Below, in pieces: positions 8,540 through 19,207 of a stretch of DNA of 64,000 nucleotides. A program made the position numbers and the translations under genes. How positions within the stretch are numbered: the stretch's first letter is position 1; each line of letters begins with the position of its first letter. The DNA comes from Candidatus Zixiibacteriota bacterium. Lineage in GTDB: Bacteria > Zixibacteria > MSB-5A5 > GN15 > FEB-12. The stretch spans positions 610,161-674,160 of the forward strand of contig JAGNLV010000002.1 of NCBI GenBank assembly GCA_017999435.1. The letters run 5' to 3'. The notes under the pieces were generated by a model. It did no database searches. It was not told the origin of the DNA and was given only the letters and a program-made list of their open reading frames with translations.

Positions 8540-9199
8540 ATGAGAACGACTTTCCCCATCTTCGTGGCATTCGCGGTCGGCCTGCTCTATGTCGTGTCGT
8601 TCTTCTTCGCCGAGTCATCGCCGATCGGGCGGGTGTCGGAGACGCTCCTCGTGTGGGTGTCGATCATCGGCGGATTCACGCTGCTGCTGGGGGTGGTGTC
8701 GATCGTGCGGGTGAACTGGACGGCGGTGGCCCGCCGGCGCCCGGGGTGGATCTATCGTCTGTGCACGCTGGTGTCGGTGTTTGTCATGGCTTTGCCGGCG
8801 CTCTTGCCGGCCTCCTGGTCGCCGCTGTTCGGGCGGGCCGAGGGCTCGGTCTACGACTGGCTGTTTCTCTATATCGACTCGCCGATGATGGCGACGATGT
8901 TCGCAATGCTGGCCTTCTACATCGCCTCGGCCGCCTACCGGGCGTTTCGCGCCCGCAACATCGAGGCCACGATCCTTCTGCTGACGGCGGTGGTGGTGAT
9001 GCTCTGGCGGGTGCCGATGGGGGAGGCGTTTTTGAATCTGCTGCCCGGCGACATCCCCGGATGGCTCAACACGTACGTCATGCGCGGGGTGAACGTGGCC
9101 GTCCAGCGCGGCATTCTCATCGGCGCGGCGCTCGGGGCGGCCTCCATGTCGCTGCGCATCATCCTCGGCATCGAACGCACCTACATGGGGAAGGGCTGA
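8540..9199 (+). CDS. Polytopic membrane protein of unknown function (operon gene 2)
   Basis: 219 residues with about five or six membrane helices (for example IFVAFAVGLLYVVSFFF at the N-terminus, TLLVWVSIIGGFTLLLGVVSI, MATMFAMLAFYIASAAY, and a final glycine/alanine-rich helix). No signal-peptide cleavage site and no named domain were recognised. The gene begins 21 bp after gene 1 and ends 4 bp before gene 3, so translation is probably coupled. It may be the membrane core of the complex built from the products of this operon. Confidence 0.75.
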   Translation: MRTTFPIFVAFAVGLLYVVSFFFAESSPIGRVSETLLVWVSIIGGFTLLLGVVSIVRVNWTAVARRRPGWIYRLCTLVSVFVMALPALLPASWSPLFGRAEGSVYDWLFLYIDSPMMATMFAMLAFYIASAAYRAFRARNIEATILLLTAVVVMLWRVPMGEAFLNLLPGDIPGWLNTYVMRGVNVAVQRGILIGAALGAASMSLRIILGIERTYMGKG

Positions 9200-9203
9200 G
9201 CCG

Positions 9204-10040
9204 ATGGCGTGGTGGCAGGCAATCGACAAACTGGACCGCCGCTGGACCTACCTCCTGGTGGCCATCGCCGTCATCATCCCGTTCATCCTTCCGGCCAAGT
9301 TCCCGGTGAGCATCACGCCCGAGGCCAAGCAGCTGTACAATTATGTCGAGGAGCTGCCCAACGGCAGCGTAGTGATGCTGGTGTTCGACTACTACCCCTC
9401 GACCATTGCGGAGTGCGAGCCGATGACGCGGACGGCTCTGCACCATCTGTTCCGCAAGGACTGCAAGGTGGTCACCCTGAGCAACATCCCACTGGGCGGG
9501 CCGACCATGGCGGAGTCGGTGACGCGGGAGATGGCCCGGCTGTACGGGAAAGTGTACGGCGTCGATTTCGTCAACCTGGGCTACAAGGCCGACTACGTCG
9601 CCGTTCTGCGCGGCATGGGCCAGTCGATCAAGGGGATATTCCCCGCCGACAACAGCGGGACGCCGCTCGATTCGCTGCCGCTCATGCGGAAGGTGAAGAA
9701 TTACCGGGACGTGGCGTTCATTTTTGAGGTGGCGGACAACGCCACCGCGGACTACTGGGCCTCGATCGTCAACGCTCAGTTCGGGGTGCCGATGGGGTGC
9801 GGCACGACGGCGGTGAGCGCCCCGCGCTACTACGCCTTCGTCTCGTCCGGGCAGTTTGTCGGGTTGCTCGGCGGGATGAAGGGGGCGGCCGAGTACGAGA
9901 TGCTCGTGGGCCACCCCGGCATGGCGTACCGCGGCATGGACGCGCAGTCGCTGGTGCACCTGGTCATCATCGGGCTGGTAGTGGTCGGCAACGTCGGCTT
10001 CTTCGCCGGCCGGGCGAGCCGCCGGAGGGGCGCGCGATGA
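9204..10040 (+). CDS. Membrane-anchored protein of unknown function (operon gene 3)
   Basis: 278 residues with the same layout as gene 1: a short N-terminus, one membrane helix (YLLVAIAVIIPFILPAKF, about 14-32), a soluble alpha/beta domain of about 200 residues (SVVMLVFDYYPSTIAECEPM; KVVTLSNIPLGGPTMAESV; VDFVNLGYKADYVAVLRGMG), then a C-terminal helix (LVHLVIIGLVVVGNVGFFAG) and a basic tail. The soluble part reads like a Rossmann-type fold without an obvious active site. The stop overlaps the start of gene 4 (ATGA), indicating translational coupling. Confidence 0.75.
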   Translation: MAWWQAIDKLDRRWTYLLVAIAVIIPFILPAKFPVSITPEAKQLYNYVEELPNGSVVMLVFDYYPSTIAECEPMTRTALHHLFRKDCKVVTLSNIPLGGPTMAESVTREMARLYGKVYGVDFVNLGYKADYVAVLRGMGQSIKGIFPADNSGTPLDSLPLMRKVKNYRDVAFIFEVADNATADYWASIVNAQFGVPMGCGTTAVSAPRYYAFVSSGQFVGLLGGMKGAAEYEMLVGHPGMAYRGMDAQSLVHLVIIGLVVVGNVGFFAGRASRRRGAR

Positions 10041-11053
10041 GCGGGATGCACGTTTTCGAAATCTGGATCATCGCCTTCTTCACGCTGGCGCTGTTCTCCT
10101 TCCTCTACAAGGACAACCCGATCTACCGGTTCGCCGAGCACATTTTTGCCGGGCTGTCGGCCGGCTACTACGTGGGGCTGATCTGGCACACCGTTATTCT
10201 CCAGCAGTTGTGGAACCCGATTTTGGGCGGCCGCTGGCTGCTGGTGATCCCGGGTCTGCTCGGGGCGCTGATGTTCGCCCGGTTTTCGTCCAAGAAGGCG
10301 TGGATATCGCGGACGCCGCTGGCGTTTGTGATGGCGGTTACGGCCGGGATTTTCCTGATCTCGCAACTGCACGGCCTCGTGCTGCCGCAGGTGCAGGACA
10401 CCATGCTGCCCAAGACCGAGGCGGTTCTGGTTGATTCGACGGCCTACGAGGAGCAGGCGGACCGGCTCGTGATCACCGACAGCCTCGCCGCGCCCGGAGC
10501 GCCGGCGACGGCCGGCAGCGTGACGGTGAGCAAGCCGGAGGTCGCACGGACCGGGACCGACAGCGTGGTGATCAGCGCCACGTTTCGCGACCCGGCGCAG
10601 CCGCCGGTCGAGCGGGTGGCGTTCACCCTGAAGCTGCGGCTCCCGGACGACAAGACGCAGAAGGCGCTGGTGGTGAACGCGACCACGCGGACGCCGGGGG
10701 TGACGATCGCCGCGGGCGGCGGGGGCGTGTACACGGCCAGCTATGTCTACCGTCCGGACTCCACCCGGGCCCCCGGCCCCTACGACATCTCATTTCAGGC
10801 GTACCGCGTCGACCACGAGGTCATGCTCACCCTGCTCGTGCTGCTGGGTGTGATCACGACGCTGATCTATTTCTACTTTTCCAAGGAGCACACGGGCGCG
10901 CTCGGGGTGGCGGCCCGGATCGGCATCTGGTTTATCATGATCGGCTTCGGCGCGCACTTCGGCTATACCGTCATGGGGCGCGTGTCGCTGCTGATCGGGC
11001 GGGTCCAGTTCCTCCTCGAGGACTGGATCGGGACGCTGACTTCACTCTTCTGA
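10037..11053 (+). CDS. Membrane protein with internal extracytoplasmic beta domain (operon gene 4)
   Basis: 338 residues from ATG 10037, which overlaps the previous stop by four bases. Three or four N-terminal helices (WIIAFFTLALFSFLY; LLVIPGLLGALMFARF; LAFVMAVTAGIFLISQL) are followed by a Ser/Thr/Val-rich beta domain of about 130 residues (about 125-250). Two or three C-terminal helices follow (VMLTLLVLLGVITTLIYFYF; FIMIGFGAHFGYTVMG). The beta segment is probably periplasmic. Same-frame sequence upstream of this ATG lies inside gene 3 and is not part of this protein. No family was recognised. Confidence 0.75.
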   Translation: MSGMHVFEIWIIAFFTLALFSFLYKDNPIYRFAEHIFAGLSAGYYVGLIWHTVILQQLWNPILGGRWLLVIPGLLGALMFARFSSKKAWISRTPLAFVMAVTAGIFLISQLHGLVLPQVQDTMLPKTEAVLVDSTAYEEQADRLVITDSLAAPGAPATAGSVTVSKPEVARTGTDSVVISATFRDPAQPPVERVAFTLKLRLPDDKTQKALVVNATTRTPGVTIAAGGGGVYTASYVYRPDSTRAPGPYDISFQAYRVDHEVMLTLLVLLGVITTLIYFYFSKEHTGALGVAARIGIWFIMIGFGAHFGYTVMGRVSLLIGRVQFLLEDWIGTLTSLF

Positions 11054-11064
11054 TATCACGGGTT

Positions 11065-12171
11065 ATGCGATCAAGACCGAGAGAATCTTTGTTTTCGCGG
11101 GCGGGCGCGGGTGTGCTCGCGGCGGCGGTGATTTTCCTCGCCTGCAGCGGGGAGTACGACGGCGCAAAACCGGCGTACGACACGGCGCGCAATCCCGGCC
11201 AATTCCCGCCGCCGGCGACGGCGCTCCTGGACGACCTCGAGGCGGGGCGGCTGCGCGGCTACGACGAGACCACAGAGCGGTTCGCCGATCTCTACACGGC
11301 CCACCCGGCGCTCTTGGGCGACCCGGGCTGGTCCGGGGTGATTGACCGGCTCGGTCTCCGGCTGACCTGGCGGGGGGACCAACTGGTGCGGGAGGGGCTC
11401 CTCCAGTACGCCGCGGCGGCCGACCTGTACCGGCTGGCCGCGCAGACGCGGCCGAAAGACAGCCTGCTGTCCGAGCGCGCCGAGCTGTTCGCCGCGTGGC
11501 AGGAGGCGGTCGGCCGCGGGGCGGTGGACCCGGTTTGTCTCGCGGCCCCGGGTCGGGGCGGGGCGGCCGAGAAGCTCGAGGCTCTGACCGGTTTCGCGCT
11601 GGCCGGCGCCCGGCAATTCCGGTTTGCGGAGCAGTATCTCGCCGCCGCGCTGTTTGACCGGGCGACGCTCGACAGCCTGAGGCGTGCGGAAGCGGCGGGG
11701 CCGACGGCGGCCGAGCGCGCCCTGCGCGCCGCGCTCGGCGCGGGGCCGAGTCCCGCCGACCCGCCGCTGGCGAGTTTCCGGCAACCCGCCGTCGACCTCA
11801 TCGCCGTCCGCCTCACCCCTGCGGCGGCGGACAGCTTTTGTCTGGAAGCGTACTTCCTCCCGCGCGCGAAGGTATCGGCGGATCTGGATATCACCTGTCG
11901 GCTGGAGACGCCCGATCCGGTGCTGAGCGCGGAGCAGCAGCCGCGGTTCCCGTACGATTTCCGGCCGGTGCGGCCGAGTTCGATGTGGGCGCCCGGCCGC
12001 ATCGCGGTCGGTCTCTACCGGGGGACCTTCCCCCATCCGGTTTCGGCGGTGCTGATCGGTCTGCACGAGATGCGCGAGGGGCGGACGGTGGCGCTTCCGC
12101 TCGGCGACAGATCGACGCTCTGCCGCGTCCCGGTGGGGGCGTCGGGCGGGACTCCGGACCCGCCGTTGTGA
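11065..12171 (+). CDS. Lipoprotein, possibly with helical repeats (operon gene 5)
   Basis: 368 residues. The N-terminus (basic MRSRPRE, then AGVLAAAVIFLACSGE) is a lipoprotein signal with lipobox LAC-S and the cysteine near residue 28. The mature part is alanine-rich and helical (about 50-240; repeated QYAAAADLYRLAAQ and QFRFAEQYLAAALF look TPR-like), followed by a C-terminal beta-type region. It starts 11 bp after gene 4 and ends the operon. It probably attaches the complex to a membrane or acts as its periplasmic partner. Confidence 0.7.
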   Translation: MRSRPRESLFSRAGAGVLAAAVIFLACSGEYDGAKPAYDTARNPGQFPPPATALLDDLEAGRLRGYDETTERFADLYTAHPALLGDPGWSGVIDRLGLRLTWRGDQLVREGLLQYAAAADLYRLAAQTRPKDSLLSERAELFAAWQEAVGRGAVDPVCLAAPGRGGAAEKLEALTGFALAGARQFRFAEQYLAAALFDRATLDSLRRAEAAGPTAAERALRAALGAGPSPADPPLASFRQPAVDLIAVRLTPAAADSFCLEAYFLPRAKVSADLDITCRLETPDPVLSAEQQPRFPYDFRPVRPSSMWAPGRIAVGLYRGTFPHPVSAVLIGLHEMREGRTVALPLGDRSTLCRVPVGASGGTPDPPL

Positions 12172-12242
12172 GGAGCGCCCCGGGGTTCCAAGATTGTGCT
12201 TGCGGAAGGATTGGCCGGCATCTACCATAGGGCAGGTTTGTC

Positions 12243-13229
12243 ATGAGCAAGAGGATACGCGTCATAGTTCCGGTCGCCGGGGCCGGCACCCGGCTGCAGC
12301 CGCACACCCTTACCCTTCCCAAAGCCCTCCTCCCGGTGGGCGGGAAGCCGGCGCTCGCGCACGTGTTGGAGCCGCTGGTGCCTCTGGAGCCCGAGGAAGT
12401 GGTGTTTGTCATCGGCCATCTCGGCGATCAGATCATCGACTACGTCCGGGAGAACTACCGGATCAAGGCGCGTTTCGCGGCCCAGGAGAAGCTGCTCGGC
12501 CTCGGCTATGCCCTGCACCTCGCGCTGCGGGAGATGGCGGACGGTCCGACGCTGGTGATTCTCGGCGACACGGTGGTCGAGTGCGACTACGGGGCGTTCC
12601 TGGGGGCCGGCGAGTACGTCTTGGGCCTGCGGTCGGTGGACAACCCGCACCGCTTCGGCGTCGCGGAGGTTGACGGCGGCCGGATTGTCGGGCTCGAGGA
12701 GAAACCGGCCGATCCCCGGTCGAACCTCGCGCTGATCGGGCTGTACTACTTCTCCGATACGGCACAGCTGCGGAAGGAGCTGGAGTACCTGGTGCGCACG
12801 GGTAAGACGACGGGCGGGGAGATTCAGTTGACCGACGCCCTCCACGCCATGATTGCGGCCGGCGTGCGGTTCGCGCCCTACGAGGTGGCGCGCTGGTACG
12901 ACTGCGGGAAGATGGAGACGCTCATTTCTTCGAACCGCGAGATCCTCAAGCAGCGTGCGACTCCCGCGGCGCCGGCCGGGTCGGTGTTCGTGCCGCCGGT
13001 TTACGCGGCTCCCACCGCGACCATCATCAACAGCATTATCGGTCCGAACGTATCGATCGGCGAGGCCGCGCGGATCGAACGTTCCGTTGTCAGCAACGCC
13101 ATTATCGGCGAACGATCACAGATAGTGAATGCCGTGCTCGACCACACGCTGATCGGCCGCGACGTGTTCCTCGAGGGAACGCCGCGCCGCATGAATGTCG
13201 GCGACAAGTCGCAGGTCGGCGACGTGTGA
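12243..13229 (+). CDS. Sugar-phosphate nucleotidyltransferase with C-terminal left-handed beta-helix
   Basis: 328 residues. The N-terminal nucleotidyltransferase domain has the signature VPVAGAGTRLQPHTLTLPKALLPVGGKP (variant of GxGxRLxPxTxxxPK) and a VILGDTVVECDY metal/nucleotide site. From about residue 245, hexapeptide-type repeats (IINSIIGPNVSIGEAARIERSVVSNAIIG) form a left-handed beta-helix. This is the layout of long RmlA/GlmU-like enzymes that make NDP-sugars for envelope polysaccharides. The exact sugar and nucleotide cannot be read. A weak promoter-like pair (TTGCGG 12200, TACCAT 12223) precedes it. metK follows 50 bp later. Confidence 0.85.
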   Translation: MSKRIRVIVPVAGAGTRLQPHTLTLPKALLPVGGKPALAHVLEPLVPLEPEEVVFVIGHLGDQIIDYVRENYRIKARFAAQEKLLGLGYALHLALREMADGPTLVILGDTVVECDYGAFLGAGEYVLGLRSVDNPHRFGVAEVDGGRIVGLEEKPADPRSNLALIGLYYFSDTAQLRKELEYLVRTGKTTGGEIQLTDALHAMIAAGVRFAPYEVARWYDCGKMETLISSNREILKQRATPAAPAGSVFVPPVYAAPTATIINSIIGPNVSIGEAARIERSVVSNAIIGERSQIVNAVLDHTLIGRDVFLEGTPRRMNVGDKSQVGDV

Positions 13230-13279
13230 GCGCAGCGGCGGCGCAGGCACAGCCGGCTTGAGGTGAAGGAGACTGACGA

Positions 13280-14443
13280 ATGCCCGGAGGCAATTTTCTC
13301 TTTACATCGGAATCGGTGACCGAGGGCCACCCCGACAAAATGTGCGACCAGATTTCGGACGGCGTGCTCGACGAGGTGCTCCGCCGCGACCCGCACGGGC
13401 GGGTCGCCTGCGAGACGTTCGTGACGGTCGGTCTGGTGATTGTCGGCGGTGAGATCACCACCGACGCCTGGGTGGACATCGAGAGACTCGTCCGCGGGGT
13501 GGTCAAACGGATCGGCTATGTCGATCCGACGCTGGGGTTCTCGTATGATTCCTGCGCCATCCTCAACGCCATCGGCCAGCAGTCGCCGGACATCAAGCAG
13601 GGCGTCGACACGGGCGGGGCGGGCGACCAGGGCCTCATGTGCGGCTACGCCAGCCGCGAGACGGCGGAGCTCATGCCGATGCCAATCCAGTTCGCGCACA
13701 AGCTGTGCCGCCGCCTCGCCGAGGTGCGCAAAAAAGCGATCCTCCCCTACCTCGGCCCCGACGGCAAGGCCCAGGTGACGATCGAGTACGAAGAGGGCCG
13801 GCCCCGGCGGTGCGAGGCGATCGTCGTCTCCACCCAGCACCGGGAGTCGATTCTCGACGCGACGGGGAAGAAGATCACCGAGCAGGCGCGCGCGGAAATA
13901 ATCCAGAACGTCGTCGCGCCCGTCATTCCCGCCGACATGATCGACGCGCGGACGAAGTTCTACGTCAATCCGACCGGCAGATTCGTGATCGGCGGGCCGC
14001 GCTCCGACACGGGGATGACCGGGCGGAAAATCATCGTCGACACCTACGGCGGCATGGCGGCGCACGGCGGCGGAGCGTTCTCGGGCAAGGATCCGACGAA
14101 GGTTGACCGCTCGGCCAGCTACATGGCCCGCTACATCGCCAAGAACGTGGTGGCCTCCGGGATCGCCGAGAAGTGCACGCTGCAGGTGGCCTACGCCATC
14201 GGCGTCGCCGAGCCGGTGTCGCTGACAGTGTTCGCCGACGGGACGGCGAAGATTCCGGAACGGCGCATCGCCGAACTGATCCGCAAGCACTTCGACCTCA
14301 CCCCCCGGGGAATCATCGAGAAGCTCAATCTGCTGCGTCCGATCTATTCGGCCACCGCGGCCTACGGGCATTTCGGCCGCGAGGAGAGCGAGTTCACGTG
14401 GGAGCGGACGGACATGGCGGCCGCCCTGGCGAAGGATGCGTGA
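13280..14443 (+). CDS. metK: S-adenosylmethionine synthetase
   Basis: 387 residues, normal for the family. It makes S-adenosylmethionine from methionine and ATP in the cytoplasm. Visible signatures are the ATP/metal loop [18 protein letters not shown] near the N-terminus, the family hexapeptide GAGDQG (about 112-117) and the glycine-rich [16 protein letters not shown] (about 265-280). The start ATG 13280 has a good ribosome site (GGTGAAGGAG). ahcY starts 3 bp after the stop, so synthesis of the methyl donor and clearance of its by-product are co-transcribed. There is no room for a SAM riboswitch in the 50-bp gap upstream. Confidence 0.97.
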   Translation: MPGGNFLFTSESVTEGHPDKMCDQISDGVLDEVLRRDPHGRVACETFVTVGLVIVGGEITTDAWVDIERLVRGVVKRIGYVDPTLGFSYDSCAILNAIGQQSPDIKQGVDTGGAGDQGLMCGYASRETAELMPMPIQFAHKLCRRLAEVRKKAILPYLGPDGKAQVTIEYEEGRPRRCEAIVVSTQHRESILDATGKKITEQARAEIIQNVVAPVIPADMIDARTKFYVNPTGRFVIGGPRSDTGMTGRKIIVDTYGGMAAHGGGAFSGKDPTKVDRSASYMARYIAKNVVASGIAEKCTLQVAYAIGVAEPVSLTVFADGTAKIPERRIAELIRKHFDLTPRGIIEKLNLLRPIYSATAAYGHFGREESEFTWERTDMAAALAKDA

Positions 14444-15706
<1,263 letters not shown>

Positions 15707-15982
15707 GGCCGCCGCCCGCCGAGAGTCTCCGCAGTTGCCGCTCCATCCCGCCTTCTGCCGGCCGCCGTCTGCCCACGCTCGCCGGGGAAAGCAATCGGCG
15801 GCATGGTCTTTGGCGACGGTTCCATCGCGGTGTCGCGGGGACGTGCTTACGTGCGGCGCCGCGGCGAAAAATGTGATTGCGCGGTCCTTCCCCCTGATGT
15901 ATCCTTGTGGAGGAATATTCTCCATGTTCGGGATTTCAGAAAATGCCCCGAAACATGGCACCCACACCACACGGAGGAGTTT

Positions 15983-16564
15983 ATGCGCGTACGCACGCTC
16001 GTGCTCGGCCTCGTCGCGGCGGCCGTTCTCCCCGGGCTCGTCCTGGCCCAGTCGGACGCTCCGTCGCAGTCGGAACAAGGGATGCCCCCGATGGGGCCGC
16101 CCGAGGAGATGAAAGAGTGCGCCTGGCTGGTCGGCGACTGGACCGCGGACATGAAGATGCGGATGGCGGCCGACTCGCCCTGGGTGGCAACGAGAGGGTC
16201 GGCCCACTACGAGACGGTGCTCGACGGCGGGGCCCTGCTCATGACCTTTGAGATTCCGCCGTCGGCGGAGATGCCGATGCTGTTCCGGGGGATGGGGCTC
16301 CAGACGTGGGATCGCGAGACCAACCAGTGGCAGATGACCTGGACCGACAACATGACCTGCCGCACCACGATCTACACGGGACCGAGAACGGAGGGGCAGA
16401 CGGTGATGACCGGCGAGGATTTGTGGAACGGGATGAAGATGCTCTCCCGGATCACCGCGTCCGACGAGACTCCGACCGGTTTCGACTGGCTGATGGAGAC
16501 TTCGCTGGACGGCGGCAAGAGCTGGTACGCCAGCGGCCAGGCCAAGTACACGAGAGTGAAATGA
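15983..16564 (+). CDS. Secreted DUF1579 family protein
   Basis: 193 residues from ATG 15983, chosen for the GGAGGAG ribosome site at 15973-15979 and the signal peptide that follows (MRVRTLVLGLVAAAVLPGLVLAQ). The frame extends upstream, but that part has no family character. The mature domain opens with ECAWLVGDWTADMKM and contains GTxHYETVLDGG-type strands and MGLQTWDRETNQW, characteristic of DUF1579, a lipocalin-like beta-barrel of unknown function. It is single-gene, with a strong terminator just downstream. Confidence 0.85.
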   Translation: MRVRTLVLGLVAAAVLPGLVLAQSDAPSQSEQGMPPMGPPEEMKECAWLVGDWTADMKMRMAADSPWVATRGSAHYETVLDGGALLMTFEIPPSAEMPMLFRGMGLQTWDRETNQWQMTWTDNMTCRTTIYTGPRTEGQTVMTGEDLWNGMKMLSRITASDETPTGFDWLMETSLDGGKSWYASGQAKYTRVK

Positions 16565-16590
16565 GCCGGCCGGCAAACCGGCGGCAAGCG

Positions 16591-16622
16591 ACGGCGGGGC
16601 CGAACCCCCGCCGTTTTTTTTT
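16591..16622 (+). terminator. Rho-independent terminator
   Basis: ACGGCGGGG / CCCCGCCGT stem followed by eight or more T residues, 26 bp after the DUF1579 stop. Confidence 0.9.
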
Positions 16623-16800
16623 GCCGGCCGGTCATGCCCGCACGGCGTCCGCGATTCTTTTTGTCGGTCCCCGCGCAACCTGCTCCGGAAACTCCCGTAT
16701 GAATGGTACATCTGCGAAAGATCACCTCGGGCGGAGACCGGCGCCGCCCCACATTGGCCGCGGCGCCCGGAACGAGAGGCTGCACTCAGGAGAGTTTACG

Positions 16801-17142
16801 ATGAGATTTAGAGACCATTTGGACGGCCGGATCGCCGTCTTCGAGTTGTCGGGGAAAATCATGGGCGGCCGCGATTCCACGCTTTTCCAGGGACGGGTGA
16901 ACGAGTACGTGAACATCAACCGCAACCGGATTCTCATCGACATGGCGGGGGTGGAATGGACCAACAGCCGCGGCCTTGGGATGTTGATCGCCGCGTTGCG
17001 GCTGGTCCAGGGCTCGGGCGGGCGACTGGCGCTCACCAATATCGAGCGCGTCCGGTCGCTTCTGGCGGTGTCGCGGCTGGCGACCGTGTTCGAGCATTTC
17101 GACAGCCGGGCCGACGCTCTCGAGGCGTTGCGCTCCGACTAG
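16801..17142 (+). CDS. STAS-domain protein (anti-sigma factor antagonist-like)
   Basis: 113 residues from ATG 16801 with ribosome site AGGAGAG (16788-16794). It is a single STAS domain: opening strand GRIAVFELSGKIMGGRDST, then NRILIDMAGVEWTNSRGLGMLIAA, in which the Ser of TNSRGLG matches the phosphorylated Ser of SpoIIAA/RsbV-type proteins, and a final helix of hydrophobic and acidic residues. These proteins bind an anti-sigma kinase when unphosphorylated. No partner kinase or sigma factor lies in the window, so its pathway is unknown. Confidence 0.88.
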   Translation: MRFRDHLDGRIAVFELSGKIMGGRDSTLFQGRVNEYVNINRNRILIDMAGVEWTNSRGLGMLIAALRLVQGSGGRLALTNIERVRSLLAVSRLATVFEHFDSRADALEALRSD

Positions 17143-17260
17143 GCGATTCCCTGCCGCGCCGGAATTTCGGCCGGCAGGGCCAAGGGCATTTGGGCGGTGG
17201 GGGGAGTCCGGCGGCGGTCGCAGGGCGCCGAGCGGGACGGTTCCGACGCCGCGATTTTGT

Positions 17261-17289
17261 TTGTCCCCCTTTGCGGAAAGGTCTATATT
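17261..17289 (+). promoter_or_regulatory. Candidate promoter of the propeller lipoprotein gene
   Basis: TTGTCC (17261-17266), 17-bp spacer, TATATT (17284-17289), about 70 bp upstream of the ATG. Confidence 0.6.
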
Positions 17290-17359
17290 GTCGCCGGCGA
17301 TCGGCCGGCGGCGCGCGCTGGCCGGCCTGCCGTATAAGGCACAGGACAAGGAGGATTTG

Positions 17360-19207
17360 ATGCCCATACCGCGATGCGCCGTCTGCCTGGCGGCGGCTCT
17401 CCTCATTACTCTCACCATGGCATCGTGCGGTGACGATGACGGGTCGACCAACTCGGGGTTCGTGGCGCCCGGTGTGCATTGGACAATTCGATCCACCGGC
17501 ACCGAACGGCCCCTCTTCGACATGGCCAAAGGGGACACGCTGTGGGTGGCGGTCGGCGGCGCCGGGACTGTGTTGACCTCGACCGACGGCCAGTTGTGGA
17601 CGACGCAGCCGACCGACCTGACCATAGACCTGTACGGTATCGCCTCCAACGGGCAGCGCTTCGTGGCGGTCGGCGGCCAGGGACGGATCGTCACCTCGAC
17701 CGACGGTCTCACATGGACAACGGCCGAGTCGACGTTCACCGCCAGGTTCTTCTTCGATGTTGCCTGGTCCGGCGAGGCGTTCGTGGCCGTGGGGCAGGGG
17801 GGGCTGGTGGCGGCCTCGGCCGACGGCCTCACCTGGGAGATCTATTCGAGCGCGGTCGCCAACACCCTCCTCGGCGTGCGGTGGATGGGTTCGCGCTTCC
17901 TCGCCGTGGGGGAGAAAATCATCCTGCGGCTCGATCCGCCGGAGCTGGACGGACTGGACTCGCTCACCGCGGCCGACGTTCTCGCCCGGCCGCCGTACGT
18001 CCTGTACGACGCGGCGGTCAGCGATTCGGGGATGCTGGCGGTCGGCCAGTACGGCACTATTCTCAAAGCTGTCAACGACACCACCTGGGCGGTCCGCGTG
18101 TCGGGACTGAATGCTTACTTGTATGCCATTGAGTGGGTGGGCGACCGGTTCGTCGCCGCCGGCGAAAACGGGATAATTCTGACTTCGGCCGATGCCGCCC
18201 GATGGGAACTGATCGCGACGCTGGATGATGACATCCGCGGGTTGTACTGGGACGGCGCGCAGACGCTGGCTGTCGGGGTCGCCGGAACGATTCTCCGTTC
18301 CGTGGACGGACATGAGTGGACTGCTGTGCCCTCCGGCCCGAACGCGATCCTCTCTGCGGTGGCGGCCAACGAGTCTCTCTACGTGGCGGTCGGCGCCGGA
18401 GGGGCGGCGCTGGTCAGCCGGGATGCTGCGCGCTGGACGCTGTGGCCTTCCGGGACCACCGAGCCCTTGGGCGCGGTGGCGACTGACAGTACGACGTTTG
18501 TCGCGGTGGGGGCGGCCGGCGTGATTGCGGTCACCACGGACGGCGTGCACTGGGAGCGGCCGGTTCCGCCGGCCGGCGAGCAGCTGCAGCTCAACTCGGT
18601 GGCGGCTTCGGGCAGCCGGTTCGTGGCCGTGGGCGACCAGGGGCGGATAATCTGGTCGGAGGATCCTGCGGCCCTTTGGCAGGTCGCCGCCGATGTCCCG
18701 GTGACGAACCCGCTCCACGGCGTTACCTGGGCGAACGGCCTGTTTGTGGCGGTCGGCACGGCGTCGGTCGTGCTGACTTCGACGGACGGCAACGTGTGGA
18801 CGGCCGATACGGTCGACGCCGCCACGCCGCTCAACCTGACCGCCGTCGCCTTCGGCAACGGCCAGTTTGTCGCGGCCAGCAGCAACGGCCGCATCCTGAC
18901 CTCGACGACCGGGTCGGCGTGGAACGTATTCGAGGCGCGGCCGGGGGACACGGCCGTGTACGCGATCAACAACCTCGCCTTCAGCGGCGCGCGCTGGGTC
19001 GCCGCGGGCTCGCGCAATGCCGGAGCGGCCGCCGAGGATGTCATCGTGACGCTCTACTCCGCCGATGCCGTGACCTGGAGTGTGGGGGCCGCAGGTTTCG
19101 CCGGTGAATTGCACGGTGTGGCCTGGGGCGCCGGCCGGTTTGTGACGGTGGGAGAGATCGATATCGGCACGGCCGAAAACGTCGCCCTCATCCTCTCGTC
19201 GCCGTGA
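17360..19207 (+). CDS. Lipoprotein with YCF48-like beta-propeller repeats
   Basis: 615 residues from ATG 17360 with ribosome site AAGGAGG (17348-17354). The signal ends in the lipobox MASC (Cys near residue 27) followed by GDDDGS. The rest is about a dozen repeats of the form RFVAVGxxGxIxTSTDGxTW, the pattern of YCF48/HCF136 and BNR-type propeller proteins, which suggests one or two stacked propellers. There are no catalytic residues of a sialidase. It is probably a surface or periplasmic binding or scaffold lipoprotein. It is monocistronic, followed by about 540 bp of non-coding DNA. Confidence 0.85.
   Translation: MPIPRCAVCLAAALLITLTMASCGDDDGSTNSGFVAPGVHWTIRSTGTERPLFDMAKGDTLWVAVGGAGTVLTSTDGQLWTTQPTDLTIDLYGIASNGQRFVAVGGQGRIVTSTDGLTWTTAESTFTARFFFDVAWSGEAFVAVGQGGLVAASADGLTWEIYSSAVANTLLGVRWMGSRFLAVGEKIILRLDPPELDGLDSLTAADVLARPPYVLYDAAVSDSGMLAVGQYGTILKAVNDTTWAVRVSGLNAYLYAIEWVGDRFVAAGENGIILTSADAARWELIATLDDDIRGLYWDGAQTLAVGVAGTILRSVDGHEWTAVPSGPNAILSAVAANESLYVAVGAGGAALVSRDAARWTLWPSGTTEPLGAVATDSTTFVAVGAAGVIAVTTDGVHWERPVPPAGEQLQLNSVAASGSRFVAVGDQGRIIWSEDPAALWQVAADVPVTNPLHGVTWANGLFVAVGTASVVLTSTDGNVWTADTVDAATPLNLTAVAFGNGQFVAASSNGRILTSTTGSAWNVFEARPGDTAVYAINNLAFSGARWVAAGSRNAGAAAEDVIVTLYSADAVTWSVGAAGFAGELHGVAWGAGRFVTVGEIDIGTAENVALILSSP

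Noticed and set aside
13230..13279. SAM-type riboswitch upstream of metK
   Set aside because: Only 50 bp separate the genes, too little for any known SAM riboswitch.
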